Positions 53,451 through 64,000 of a DNA stretch of 64,000 nucleotides are shown here, piece after piece. The position numbers and the translations under genes were made by a program. The stretch comes from Xylocopa sonorina. Taxonomy: Eukaryota > Arthropoda > Insecta > Hymenoptera > Apidae. The notes under the pieces are model-generated. The model was not told the DNA's origin. It saw nothing but the letters and a program-made list of their open reading frames with translations, and searched no databases. Where the stretch lies: positions 333,856-397,855 of the forward strand of contig NW_027490389.1 in assembly GCF_050948175.1 (NCBI RefSeq), written 5' to 3'. Numbering within the stretch: the stretch's first letter is position 1; each line of letters opens with the position of its first letter.

Positions 53451-54959
53451 AGAAATGAGATGCGACATCTCGTTTTAGGAAGTACTAGAACTCTATTCTT
53501 ACGACACGTAGACATCTGCAAAGGCTGTTTCCTAGCATGGAAGTGTCGCATTTACATTCTTTTGAAGTGAATACGAGGTACACGTAACATTCCACAATGA
53601 ATATATATAACCTTATCACGAAACATAGAAATGAAATGCGACATCTTGTTTTAAGTACCAATTAGGAACTCTATTGCTACGATACGTAGACATCTGCAAA
53701 GGCTATTTCCTAGCATGGAAGTGTCGCATTTACATTCTTCTGAAGTGAGTACGAGGTATACATGACTCTTGGCAATGAATATTATATCTTGTCATGAAAC
53801 ATGGAAGGTGAGTTGCGATATCGCGTTTAGGAAGCATTAGAACTCTATTTGCTACGATACGTAGACATCTGCAAACGCTATTTTCTAGCATGGAAATGCC
53901 GCATTTACATTCTTTTGAAGATAATATCGTGGTATACATAATACTTTGCAAGGAATATTATATTTTATCTCGAAACTTAGAAGTGTGATGCGATGTCGCG
54001 ATTTAAGTAGCAGTGGAACTCCATTGCTACGATGCGTAGACATCTGCAACTTGTTATTTCCTAGCAAGGAAGTGTCGCATTTACATTCTTTTGAAGTGAA
54101 TACGAGAATATACATGACACTTCGCAATGAATATTATATCTTATCATGAAGCATAGGAATGAGGTGCTATATCGCGTTTTGAGAAGCATTAGATCTCTCT
54201 TGCTACGATACGTAGACATCTGCAAACAAAATTTCCTAGCAAGATAGTGTCGCATTTACATTCTTTTGAAGTGAATACGAGGTATAACATAACACTCCAC
54301 AATGAATATTATGTCTTATCACGTAACATAGAAATGACATGCGACATCTCGTTTTAAGTAGCATTAGAACACTATTGCTACGGGTACGTAGACATCTGCA
54401 AACGCTATTTCCTAGCATGCAAGTGTCGCATTTACATTCTTCTTTAGTGAATACGATGTATACATGACACTTCGCAATGGATATTATATCTTAATCATGA
54501 AACATAGAAGTGGGATGCGATATCTCGTTCTAAGAAGCATTAGAATTCTATTCTTGCGATACGTAGACATCTGCAAAGGGCTATTTCCTAGCAAGGAAGT
54601 GTCGCATTTACATTCTTTTGAAGTGAATACGAGGTTATACGTGACACTTCGCAATGAATTTATATCTTATCATGAAACATAGAAATGAGATGCGATATCG
54701 CGTCTTGAGAAGCACAAAGAACTCCATTTCTACGATACGTAGACATCTGGAAACGCTATCTCCCAGAAGGGAAGTGTCGCATTTACATTCTTTTGAAGTG
54801 TATACGAGGTATAACCTAAGTCTCCACAATCAATATTATCTCTCACCATGAAACATAGAAATGAGATGCGATATCGCGGGTTTAAGAAGGATTAGAACTC
54901 TATTGCTTCGATACGTAGACATCTGGTAAACGCTATTTCCTAGCAAAGAAGTGTCGCAT

Positions 54960-55665
54960 TTACATTCATTTGAAGTGTAGACGAGGAATACGTAACACTT
55001 CGCAATGAATATTATATCTTATCATGAGACATAGAAATGATATGCGATATTGCGTTTTAAGAAGCACTAGAACTCTATTGCTTCGATACGTAGACTTCTG
55101 GAAACGCTATTTCCTAGCATGGAAGTGTCGGCATTTACATTCTTTTGAATTGAATACGAGGTACACCATAACACTGCACAATGAATATTATATCTAGTCA
55201 TGAAACATAGAAATGAGATGCGATATCGCGTTTTAAGAAGCATTGGAACCCTATTGCTACGATACGTAGACATCTCCAAAAGCTAATTCCTAGCATGGAA
55301 ATGTTGCATTTACATTCTTTTGAAGTGTAGACGAGGAATACGTAACACTTCGCAATGAATATTATATCTTATCATGAGACATAGAAATGATATGCGATAT
55401 TGCGTTTTAAGAAGCACTAGAACTCTATTGCTTCGATACGTAGACTTCTGGAAACGCTATTTCCTAGCATGGAAGTGTCGCATTTACATTCTTTTGAATT
55501 GAATACGAGGGTACACATAACACTGCACAATGAATATTATATCTAATCATGAAACATAGAAATGAGATGCGATATCGCGTTTTACGAAGCATTGGAACCC
55601 CATTGCTACGATACGTAGACATCTCCAAAAGCTAATTCCTAGCATGGAAATGTTGCATTTACATT
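54960..55665 (+). repeat. two-monomer repeat (about 350 bp), two copies
   Basis: GTGTAGACGAGGAATACG at 54977 recurs at 55327, followed in both cases by AATGATATGCGATATTGCG and TAGACTTCTGG monomers. Offset is 350 rather than 348 because of single-base insertions typical of this region. Confidence 0.8.
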
Positions 55666-56035
55666 CTTTTGAAGTGAAAACGAGGTATACATGACACTTC
55701 GCAATGAATATTATATCTTATCATGAAACATAGAAGTGAGATGCGATATAGCGTTTTAGGAAGCATTAGAACTCTATTGCTACGATACGTAGACATCTGC
55801 AAACGCTATTTCCTAGCATGGAAGTGTCGCATTTACATTCTTAAGAAGAGAATACGAGGTATACATTACACTTCGCAATGAATATTATATCTTATCATGA
55901 AGCATGGAAATGAGATGCGATATCGCGATTTAAAAAGCATTAGAACTCCATTGCTACGATACGTAGACATCTGCTAACCTTATTTCCTAGGAAGGTAGTG
56001 TCGCATTTACATTCTTTTGGGTGAATACGAGGTAT

Positions 56036-56789
56036 CACGTCCGGTGAAACTATTTTCCGTTGCTCCGGAGGCTTTACGACACCAGCCTATTTTCGGAAAT
56101 AGAAATACGATGCCTGAACCTCACATTGAGGTGGCTAACGATCTAGAACTAGAGTTTCGACCCCTCGTAGGAGATCTCGAGTCAGAGTGTGTGCTCTGGA
56201 GGACGCGTTTCTGACCTCCTCGGTTCGCGGGACGCTACGGTCGCGAACGCTCGTGGTATGGAGATCGCGGTCCCGCGAGTGGGGGGACTCGCGTCTCGAG
56301 GCGGAGAGCGCCCGGGTCCAGCGAGTGGAGACCCGCGGTTCGTGGTGGTGGGCTATCGGCGGCATGCCGCATGCCGGACGCATCTTACTTAGTGTAACTT
56401 AGATCTAGGAATTCTTATATATGCGTCATGATATGGTATGTATGTCCTAGCTTAGAAGTAATATATAAGTTCTAGCAGATACTGTTCCCCCGAATTGGAA
56501 AAGACCCCATTCAGGTGATGGGCTGCGGCTACGTCTTCCTGCTGGACGGAATCCTCGGTGCGAGGGAGATAGGGCTGCCCGTCCTTGGTGCGGGGAGAGA
56601 CAGGTATACTCGGTGGTGCGAGTGAGGCAGCGGAACTCGGTGTGAGTGAGCGCGTGCAGGTATGCGCGTGCGAACACTTACAGTTGCTGGTTCTGCAGGC
56701 GAGTTTGGGCTGGTTGCATGCGTCCAGGGGTTGATGCTGGGGGGTGCGAGAAGATTGATGGGTGGCAGGCGGTACGCCTGACGTCACAA
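56036..56789. repeat. GC-rich spacer at satellite strand switch, copy 2
   Basis: A 754-bp near-copy of 2653-3400, again with forward satellite to its left and reverse satellite to its right, and beginning and ending at the same monomer positions. Differences include several one-base insertions (GAGGACGCG for GAGACGCG, GCCCGGGTCC for GCCCGGTCC) and a few substitutions. The frames inside are shifted relative to copy 1, which argues against a conserved protein. Homology continues into the satellite for about 190 bp on the left and 340 bp on the right. Confidence 0.88.
56274..56293. other. hairpin in spacer copy 2
   Basis: CGCGAGT and ACTCGCG arms around six G, matching 2893-2911. Confidence 0.7.
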
Positions 56790-57176
56790 AATGCGACACT
56801 TCCTCTCTGAGGAAATTCAGTTCCCAATATATCTCTGTATCGAAGCTATAGAGTTCTAATTCTCCTTAAAACGCGATATCGCACCTCTATTCTATGTTTC
56901 ATGATTAGATATAATATTCATTGTGCAGTGTTATGTGTACCTCGTATTCAATTCAAAAGAATGTAAATGCGACACTTCCATGCTAGGAAATAGCGTTTCC
57001 AGAAGTCTACGTATCGAAGCAATAGAGTTCTAGTCCTTCTTAGAACGCAATATCGCACATCATTTCTATGTCTCATGATAAGATATAATATTCATTGCGA
57101 AGTGTCATGTGTACCTCGTATTCACATTCAAAAGAATGTAAATACGACACTTCCATGCTAGGAAATAGAGTCCGCA

Positions 57177-60100
57177 GATGTCTACGTATCGTAGCAATAG
57201 ATTTCTAATGCTGCTTAAATTCGCGATATCGCATCTCATTTATATGTTTCGTGATAAGATATTATATTCATTGCCAAGTGTCGTGTATACCTCGTATTCA
57301 CACTTCAAAAGAATGTAAGTGCCACACGTCCATGCTAGGAAATAGCGTTTGCAGATGCCTACATATCGTAGCAATAGAATTCTAATGCTACTTAAATCGC
57401 GATATCGCATCTCATTTATATGTTTCGTGATAAGATATAATATTCATTGCGAAGTGTCATGTATACCTCGAATTCACTCCAAAAGAATGTAAATGCAACA
57501 CTTCATACTAGGAAATAGCATTTGTAGATATCTCCGCATCGAGGCAATAGGTTTCGAATGCTTCTTAAGACGCGATATTCGCATCTCACTTTTATGTTAC
57601 ATGATAAGATATAATGTTCATTGCGAAGTGCCATGTATACCTCGTATTCACTTCAAAAGAATGTAAATGCGAATCTTCCCTGCTAGGGAAATAGCGTTTG
57701 CAGATGTCCACGTATCGTAGCAGTAGAGATCTAATGCTTCTCAAAACGCAATATCGCATCCCATTTCTATGCTTCATGATAATATGTAATATCCATTGCG
57801 AAGTGTCATGTATACCTCGTATTCACTCCAAACGAATGTAAATGCGACACTTCGTTGCTAGGAAATAGAGTATTCAGATGTCTACGTATCGTAGCAAGTA
57901 GAGTTCTAATGCTACTTAAATCGTGATATCGCATCTCATTTCTATGATTCGTGATAAAATATAATATTCATTGCGAAGTGTCATGTATATCTCGTATTCA
58001 CTTCAACAGAATGTAAATGCGACTACTTGCTAGGAGATAGCGTTTGCAGATGTCTCCGCATAGAGACCGTAGAGTTCTAATGCTTCTTAAAACGCGATAT
58101 CGCATCCCTCTTACCGTGTTTCATGATAAGATATAATATTCATTGCGAAGTGTCATGTATACCTCGCATTCACTACAAAAGAATGAAAATGCGACACTTC
58201 CATGCTAGGAAGTAGCGTCTGCAGGTGTCTACGCGTCGAGGCAATAGAGTTCTAATGCTTCTTAGATCGCGATATCGCATCTCATTTCTCTGTTTCATTA
58301 TAAGATATAATATTCATTGCGAAGTGTCATGTATACCTCGTATTCATATCAAAAGAATGTAAATGCTACTATTCCTTGCTAGGGCATAGCGTTTGCAGAT
58401 GCCTAGGTACCGTAGCAATACAGTTCAAATGCTTTCTTAGATCGCGATATCGCATCTCATTTCTATGCTTCATGATAAGATATAATATTCATTGCGAAGT
58501 GTCATGTATATCTCGTATTCACTTCAACAGAATGTAAATGCGACTACTTGCTAGGAGATTAGCGTTTGCAGATGTCTCCGCATAGAGACCGTAGGGGTTC
58601 TAATGCTTCATAAAACGCGATATCGCATCCCTCTTCCGTGTTTCATGATAAGATATAATATCTCATTGCGAAGTGTCATGTATACCTCGTATTCACTTCA
58701 AAAGAATGTAAATGTGACTACTGCTTGCTAGGAAATAGCGTATTCAGATGCCTACGCATCGTAGCAATAGAGTTCTAATGCTACTTAAATCGCGATATCG
58801 CATCACATTTACTATGTTTCGGTGATAAGATATAATATTCATTGCGAATGGTCATGTATACCTTGTATACACTTCAAAAGAATGTAAGTGCGACACTTCC
58901 ATGCTAGGAAATAGCGTTTGCTGTTGTCTCCGCATCGATGCCATAGAGTTTCTAATGCTTCTTAAAACGCGATATCGCATCTCTCTTCTATGTTTCATGA
59001 TAAGATATAATATTCATTGCGAAGTGTCATGTATACCCTCGTATTCACTTCAAAAGAATGTAAATGCGACTATTGTTCGCTAGGAAATAGCGTTTTCAGA
59101 TGTCTACATATCGTAGCAATGGAGTTCTAATGCTTCTCAAAACGCGATATCGCATCTCAATTTCTATGCTTCATGATAAGATATAATATTCCATTGCGAA
59201 GTGTCATGTATACCTCGTATTCACTTCAAAAGTATGTAAATGCGGACTATTGCTTACTAGGAAATAGCGTTTTCAGATGTCTACGTATCGTAGCAATAGC
59301 GTTCTAATGCTACTTAAATCGCGATATCACATCTCATTTACATGTTTCGTGATAAGATATAATATTCATTGCGAAGTGTCATGTATACCTCGTATTCACT
59401 TTCAAAAGTATGTGAATGCGACTATTGCTTACTAGAAATAGCGTTTGCAGATGTCTACGTATCGTAGCAACTGAGTTCTAATGCTTCTCAAAACGCGATA
59501 TCGCATCTCATTTCTATGCTTCATGATAAGATATAATATTCATTGCGAAGTCTCATGTATACCTAGTATTCACTCCAAACAAATGTAAATGCGACACTTC
59601 CTTGCTAGGGAATAGCGTATTCAGATGTCTACGTATCGAAGCAATATATTTCTAAAGCTTCTTAAAACACGATATCGCATCTCATTTCTATATTTCATGA
59701 TAAGATCTATTATTCATTGCGAAGTGTCACTTATACCTCGTATTCACTTCAAAAGAATGTAAATGCGACACTTCCTTGCTAGGTAATAGCGTTTGCAAAT
59801 GTCTACAAATCGAAGCAATAGATTTCTAAAGCTTCTTAAAACACGATATCGCATCTCATTTCTATGTTTCATGATAAGATCTATTATTCATTGCGAAGTG
59901 TCACTTACACCTCGCATACACTTCAAATGAATGTAAATGCGACACTTTCTTGCTAGGAAACAGCGTTTGCAGATGTCTATGTATCGAAGCAATATAGCTC
60001 TAATGCTTCTTAAAACACGATATAGCATCTCACTTCTATGTTTCAATGATAAGGTATAATATGCATTCCGATGTGTCCATGTATAACCTCGTGTTCACTT

Positions 60101-60344
60101 CAAAAGAATGTAAATGCGACACTATCCATGATAGGATATAGCGTTTGTAGATGTCTCCTCATCGTTGGCGACAGGGTCCGAATTCTTCTTATAGTGCGAT
60201 ATCGCATCACACTTCTATGTTTCATGATAAGATATAATGTTCATTGCGAAGTGTCATGTACACCTCTTATTCGCATCAAAAGAATGTAAATGCGACACTT
60301 CCCTGCTGGGAAATAGCGTTTGCAGATATCATCGTATCGTAGCA
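57177..60344 (-). repeat. 3.2-kb duplicated block, first copy
   Basis: Colinear with 60851-64000 for its whole length (about 18 monomers). The offset falls from 3675 bp at the left to 3656 bp at the right because this copy carries extra single bases. Substitutions between copies are very few. Confidence 0.9.
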
Positions 60345-60850
60345 ATAGAGTTCTACTACTGCTTAAAACGCGATATCGCATCTCACACCTATGTTTCATG
60401 ATAAGATATAATATTCATTGCAAAGTGTCATGTATGCCTCGTATTCACTTCATTAGAATGCAAATGCGACTATTACTTGCTAGGAAATAGCGTTTGCAGA
60501 TGTCCTATGTATCGAAGCAATAGAGTTCTAAATGCATCTTAAAACGAGATATCGCGTCTCATTTCTATGTTTCATGATAAGATGTAATGTTCATTCCGAA
60601 GTGTTATGTATTTCCTCGTCTACACTTCAAATGGATGTAAATGCAACACTTCCCTTGCTAGGATATAGCTGGTCCAGATGTCTACGTACAGAAGCAGTAA
60701 AGTTCTAATGCTTCTTAAAACGCGGCATCGCATCTCATTTCTATGTTTCACGATATGATGTAAAATTCATTGTGAAGTGTTATGTATACCTCGTTTACAC
60801 ATCAAAAGTATTGTAAATGCGACACTTCCTTGCTAGGAAATAGCGTTTGC

Positions 60851-63800
60851 AGATGTCTACGTATCGTAGCAATAGATTTCTAATGCTGCTTAAATCGCGA
60901 TATCGCATCTCATTTATATGTTTCGTGATAAGATATTATATTCATTGCCAAGTGTCGTGTATACCTCGTATTCACATTCAAAAGAATGTAAGTGCCACAC
61001 GTCCATGCTAGGAAATAGCGTTTGCAGATGCCTACATATCGTAGCAATAGAATTCTAATGCTACTTAAATCGCGATATCGCATCTCATTTATATGTTTCG
61101 TGATAAGATATAATATTCATTGCGAAGTGTCATGTATACCTCGAATTCACTCCAAAAGAATGTAAATGCAACACTTCCATACTAGGAAATAGCATTTGTA
61201 GATATCTCCGCATCGAGGCAATAGGTTTCGAATGCTTCTTAAGACGCGATATCGCATCTCACTTTTATGTTACATGATAAGATATAATGTTCATTGCGAA
61301 GTGCCATGTATACCTCGTATTCACTTCAAAAAGAATGTAAATGCGAATCTTCCCTGCTAGGAAATAGCGTTTGCAGATGTCCACGTATCGTAGCAGTAGA
61401 GATCTAATGCTTCTCAAAACGCAATATCGCATCCCATTTCTATGCTTCATGATAATATGTAATATCCATTGCGAAGTGTCATGTATACCTCGTATTCACT
61501 CCAAACGAATGTAAATGCGACACTTCGTTGCTAGGAAATAGAGTATTCAGATGTCTACGTATCGTAGCAGTAGAGTTCTAATGCTACTTAAATCGTGATA
61601 TCGCATCTCATTTCTATGATTCGTGATAAAATATAATATTCATTGCGAAGTGTCATGTATATCTCGTATTCACTTCAACAGAATGTAAATGCGACTACTT
61701 GCTAGGAGATAGCGTTTGCAGATGTCTCCGCATAGAGACCGTAGAGTTCTAATGCTTCTTAAAACGCGATATCGCATCCCTCTTCCGTGTTTCATGATAA
61801 GATATAATATTCATTGCGAAGTGTCATGTATACCTCGCATTCACTACAAAAGAATGAAAATGCGACACTTCCATGCTAGGAAGTAGCGTCTGCAGGTGTC
61901 TACGCGTCGAGGCAATAGAGTTCTAATGCTTCTTAGATCGCGATATCGCATCTCATTTCTCTGTTTCATTATAAGATATAATATTCATTGCGAAGTGTCA
62001 TGTATACCTCGTATTCATATCAAAAGAATGTAAATGCTACTATTCCTTGCTAGGGCATAGCGTTTGCAGATGCCTAGGTACCGTAGCAATACAGTTCAAA
62101 TGCTTCTTAGATCGCGATATCGCATCTCATTTCTATGCTTCATGATAAGATATAATATTCATTGCGAAGTGTCATGTATATCTCGTATTCACTTCAACAG
62201 AATGTAAATGCGACTACTTGCTAGGAGATAGCGTTTGCAGATGTCTCCGCATAGAGACCGTAGGGTTCTAATGCTTCATAAAACGCGATATCGCATCCCT
62301 CTTCCGTGTTTCATGATAAGATATAATATTCATTGCGAAGTGTCATGTATACCTCGTATTCACTTCAAAAGAATGTAAATGTGACTACTGCTTGCTAGGA
62401 AATAGCGTATTCAGATGCCTACGCATCGTAGCAATAGAGTTCTAATGCTACTTAAATCGCGATATCGCATCACATTTCTATGTTTCGTGATAAGATATAA
62501 TATTCATTGCGAATGGTCATGTATACCTTGTATACACTTCAAAAGAATGTAAGTGCGACACTTCCATGCTAGGAAATAGCGTTTGCTGTTGTCTCCGCAT
62601 CGATGCCATAGAGTTCTAATGCTTCTTAAAACGCGATATCGCATCTCTCTTCTATGTTTCATGATAAGATATAATATTCATTGCGAAGTGTCATGTATAC
62701 CTCGTATTCACTTCAAAAGAATGTAAATGCGACTATTGTTCGCTAGGAAATAGCGTTTTCAGATGTCTACATATCGTAGCAATGGAGTTCTAATGCTTCT
62801 CAAAACGCGATATCGCATCTCATTTCTATGCTTCATGATAAGATATAATATTCATTGCGAAGTGTCATGTATACCTCGTATTCACTTCAAAAGTATGTAA
62901 ATGCGACTATTGCTTACTAGGAAATAGCGTTTTCAGATGTCTACGTATCGTAGCAATAGCGTTCTAATGCTACTTAAATCGCGATATCACATCTCATTTA
63001 CATGTTTCGTGATAAGATATAATATTCATTGCGAAGTGTCATGTATACCTCGTATTCACTTCAAAAGTATGTGAATGCGACTATTGCTTACTAGGAAATA
63101 GCGTTTGCAGATGTCTACGTATCGTAGCAACTGAGTTCTAATGCTTCTCAAAACGCGATATCGCATCTCATTTCTATGCTTCATGATAAGATATAATATT
63201 CATTGCGAAGTCTCATGTATACCTAGTATTCACTCCAAACAAATGTAAATGCGACACTTCCTTGCTAGGGAATAGCGTATTCAGATGTCTACGTATCGAA
63301 GCAATATATTTCTAAAGCTTCTTAAAACACGATATCGCATCTCATTTCTATATTTCATGATAAGATCTATTATTCATTGCGAAGTGTCACTTATACCTCG
63401 TATTCACTTCAAAAGAATGTAAATGCGACACTTCCTTGCTAGGTAATAGCGTTTGCAAATGTCTACAAATCGAAGCAACAGATTTCTAAAGCTTCTTAAA
63501 ACACGATATCGCATCTCATTTCTATGTTTCATGATAAGATCTATTATTCATTGCGAAGTGTCACTTACACCTCGCATACACTTCAAATGAATGTAAATGC
63601 GACACTTTCTTGCTAGGAAACGGCGTTTGCAGATGTCTATGTATCGAAGCGATATAGCTCTAATGCTTCTTAAAACACGATATAGCATCTCACTTCTATG
63701 TTTCATGATAAGGTATAATATGCATTCCGATGTGTCATGTATACCTCGTGTTCACTTCAAAAGAATGTAAATGCGACACTTCCATGATAGGATATAGCGT

Positions 63801-64000
63801 TTGTAGATGTCTCCTCATCGTTGGCGACAGGGTCCGAATTCTTCTTATAGTGCGATATCGCATCACACTTCTATGTTTCATGATAAGATATAATGTTCAT
63901 TGCGAAGTGTCATGTACACCTCTTATTCGCATCAAAAGAATGTAAATGCGACACTTCCCTGCTGGGAAATAGCGTTTGCAGATATCATCGTATCGTAGCA
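60851..64000 (-). repeat. 3.2-kb duplicated block, second copy
   Basis: Clean counterpart of 57177-60344, with regular 174-bp monomers. The match is still running at the window end, so the full repeat is longer than seen here. Confidence 0.9.

Larger units (their letters stand above)
46997..56035 (+). repeat. 174-bp satellite array, forward orientation (block D)
   Basis: About 52 monomers between mariner copy 2 and spacer copy 2. The first 100 bp match those right of mariner copy 1, and the last about 190 bp match those left of spacer copy 1, so this block corresponds to the much shorter 1102-2652. From about 53580 on, monomers are repeatedly lengthened by single inserted bases (for example ATAATATCG, TTGTTATTTCC, GGGTACGTAG, CTTAATCATG), unlike the sequence before that point. 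Confidence 0.95.
53580..60810. other. stretch with frequent single-base insertions (probable sequencing or assembly error)
   Basis: Across about 7.2 kb, monomers and the GC-rich spacer carry scattered one-base insertions, often a doubled neighbour base. Sequence before about 53580 and after about 60810 lacks them. Comparing 57177-60344 with its copy 60851-64000, the first is 19 bases longer from about 22 small insertions and three losses. Insertion-dominated, position-independent change is the pattern of uncorrected long reads rather than of natural satellite divergence, which elsewhere here is mostly substitution. Confidence 0.75.
56790..64000 (-). repeat. 174-bp satellite array, reverse orientation (block E)
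   Basis: About 41 monomers on the opposite strand, running off the window. The first 340 bp equal 3401-3740. Next to that, 57669 onward equals 3753 onward, with about three extra monomers in between, so block E is the counterpart of the start of block B. Confidence 0.96.

Noticed and set aside
1978..63945. Many 60-100 codon reading frames on both strands, such as 28656-28940, 31268-31552 and 42039-42281
   Set aside because: They repeat the satellite monomer. The 174-bp period is a multiple of three, so one frame stays open for most of a monomer and extends when a TGA is mutated. Both strands give similar frames, and they follow the higher-order repeats rather than showing coding constraint.
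1102..64000. Identity with the honeybee AluI satellite (176 bp) on the basis of similar length
   Set aside because: The typical monomer here has no AGCT site, and length alone is weak evidence. A sequence comparison would be needed.

Overview
The window is about 85% one tandem satellite and contains no intact protein gene. The host is an animal, most likely an insect. Two copies of a mariner-type (Tc1/mariner, D,D34D) transposon are present, the DNA is AT-rich, and a typical monomer I counted by hand is about 36% GC with CpG at roughly 1.6 times expectation. High CpG fits Hymenoptera such as bees, ants and wasps, but the species is not established. An array of this size with a nucleosome-scale period suggests centromeric or pericentromeric heterochromatin; that is inference.

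The satellite has a 174-bp monomer, roughly 315 copies in this window. 'Forward' here means the strand where the monomer runs GCGATATCGC ... CTACGATACGTAG ... GAAGTGTC ... GACACTTC. Layout: 1-1099 mariner copy 1, cut by the window edge; 1102-2652 forward satellite; 2653-3400 GC-rich spacer copy 1; 3401-15850 satellite in reverse orientation, more diverged toward its right end; 15893-21231 a non-satellite island with two related LTR-like repeats (15893-16475 and 19430-20346), AT-rich DNA and one weak gene-like locus (17564-18769); 21232-21960 decayed satellite; 21961-45708 forward satellite rich in higher-order repeats; 45709-46994 complete but dead mariner copy 2; 46997-56035 forward satellite; 56036-56789 spacer copy 2; 56790-64000 reverse satellite.

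The order mariner, forward array, GC-rich spacer, reverse array occurs twice. The two mariners sit at the same monomer position with the same flanking variants and share the same disabling lesions, so one insertion was copied along with satellite DNA. Both spacer copies lie exactly where the satellite changes strand. Nested higher-order repeats of 2, 3, 4, 6, 7, 8, 10, 15, 22 and about 101 monomers show repeated unequal exchange or amplification.

One technical warning: about 53580-60810 is full of scattered single-base insertions. Within it, 57177-60344 is a near-copy of 60851-64000 that differs mainly by such insertions. This looks like unpolished long-read sequence and possibly a false duplication, so copy numbers there should not be trusted. 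The satellite reading frames are by-products of a period divisible by three and are not genes.
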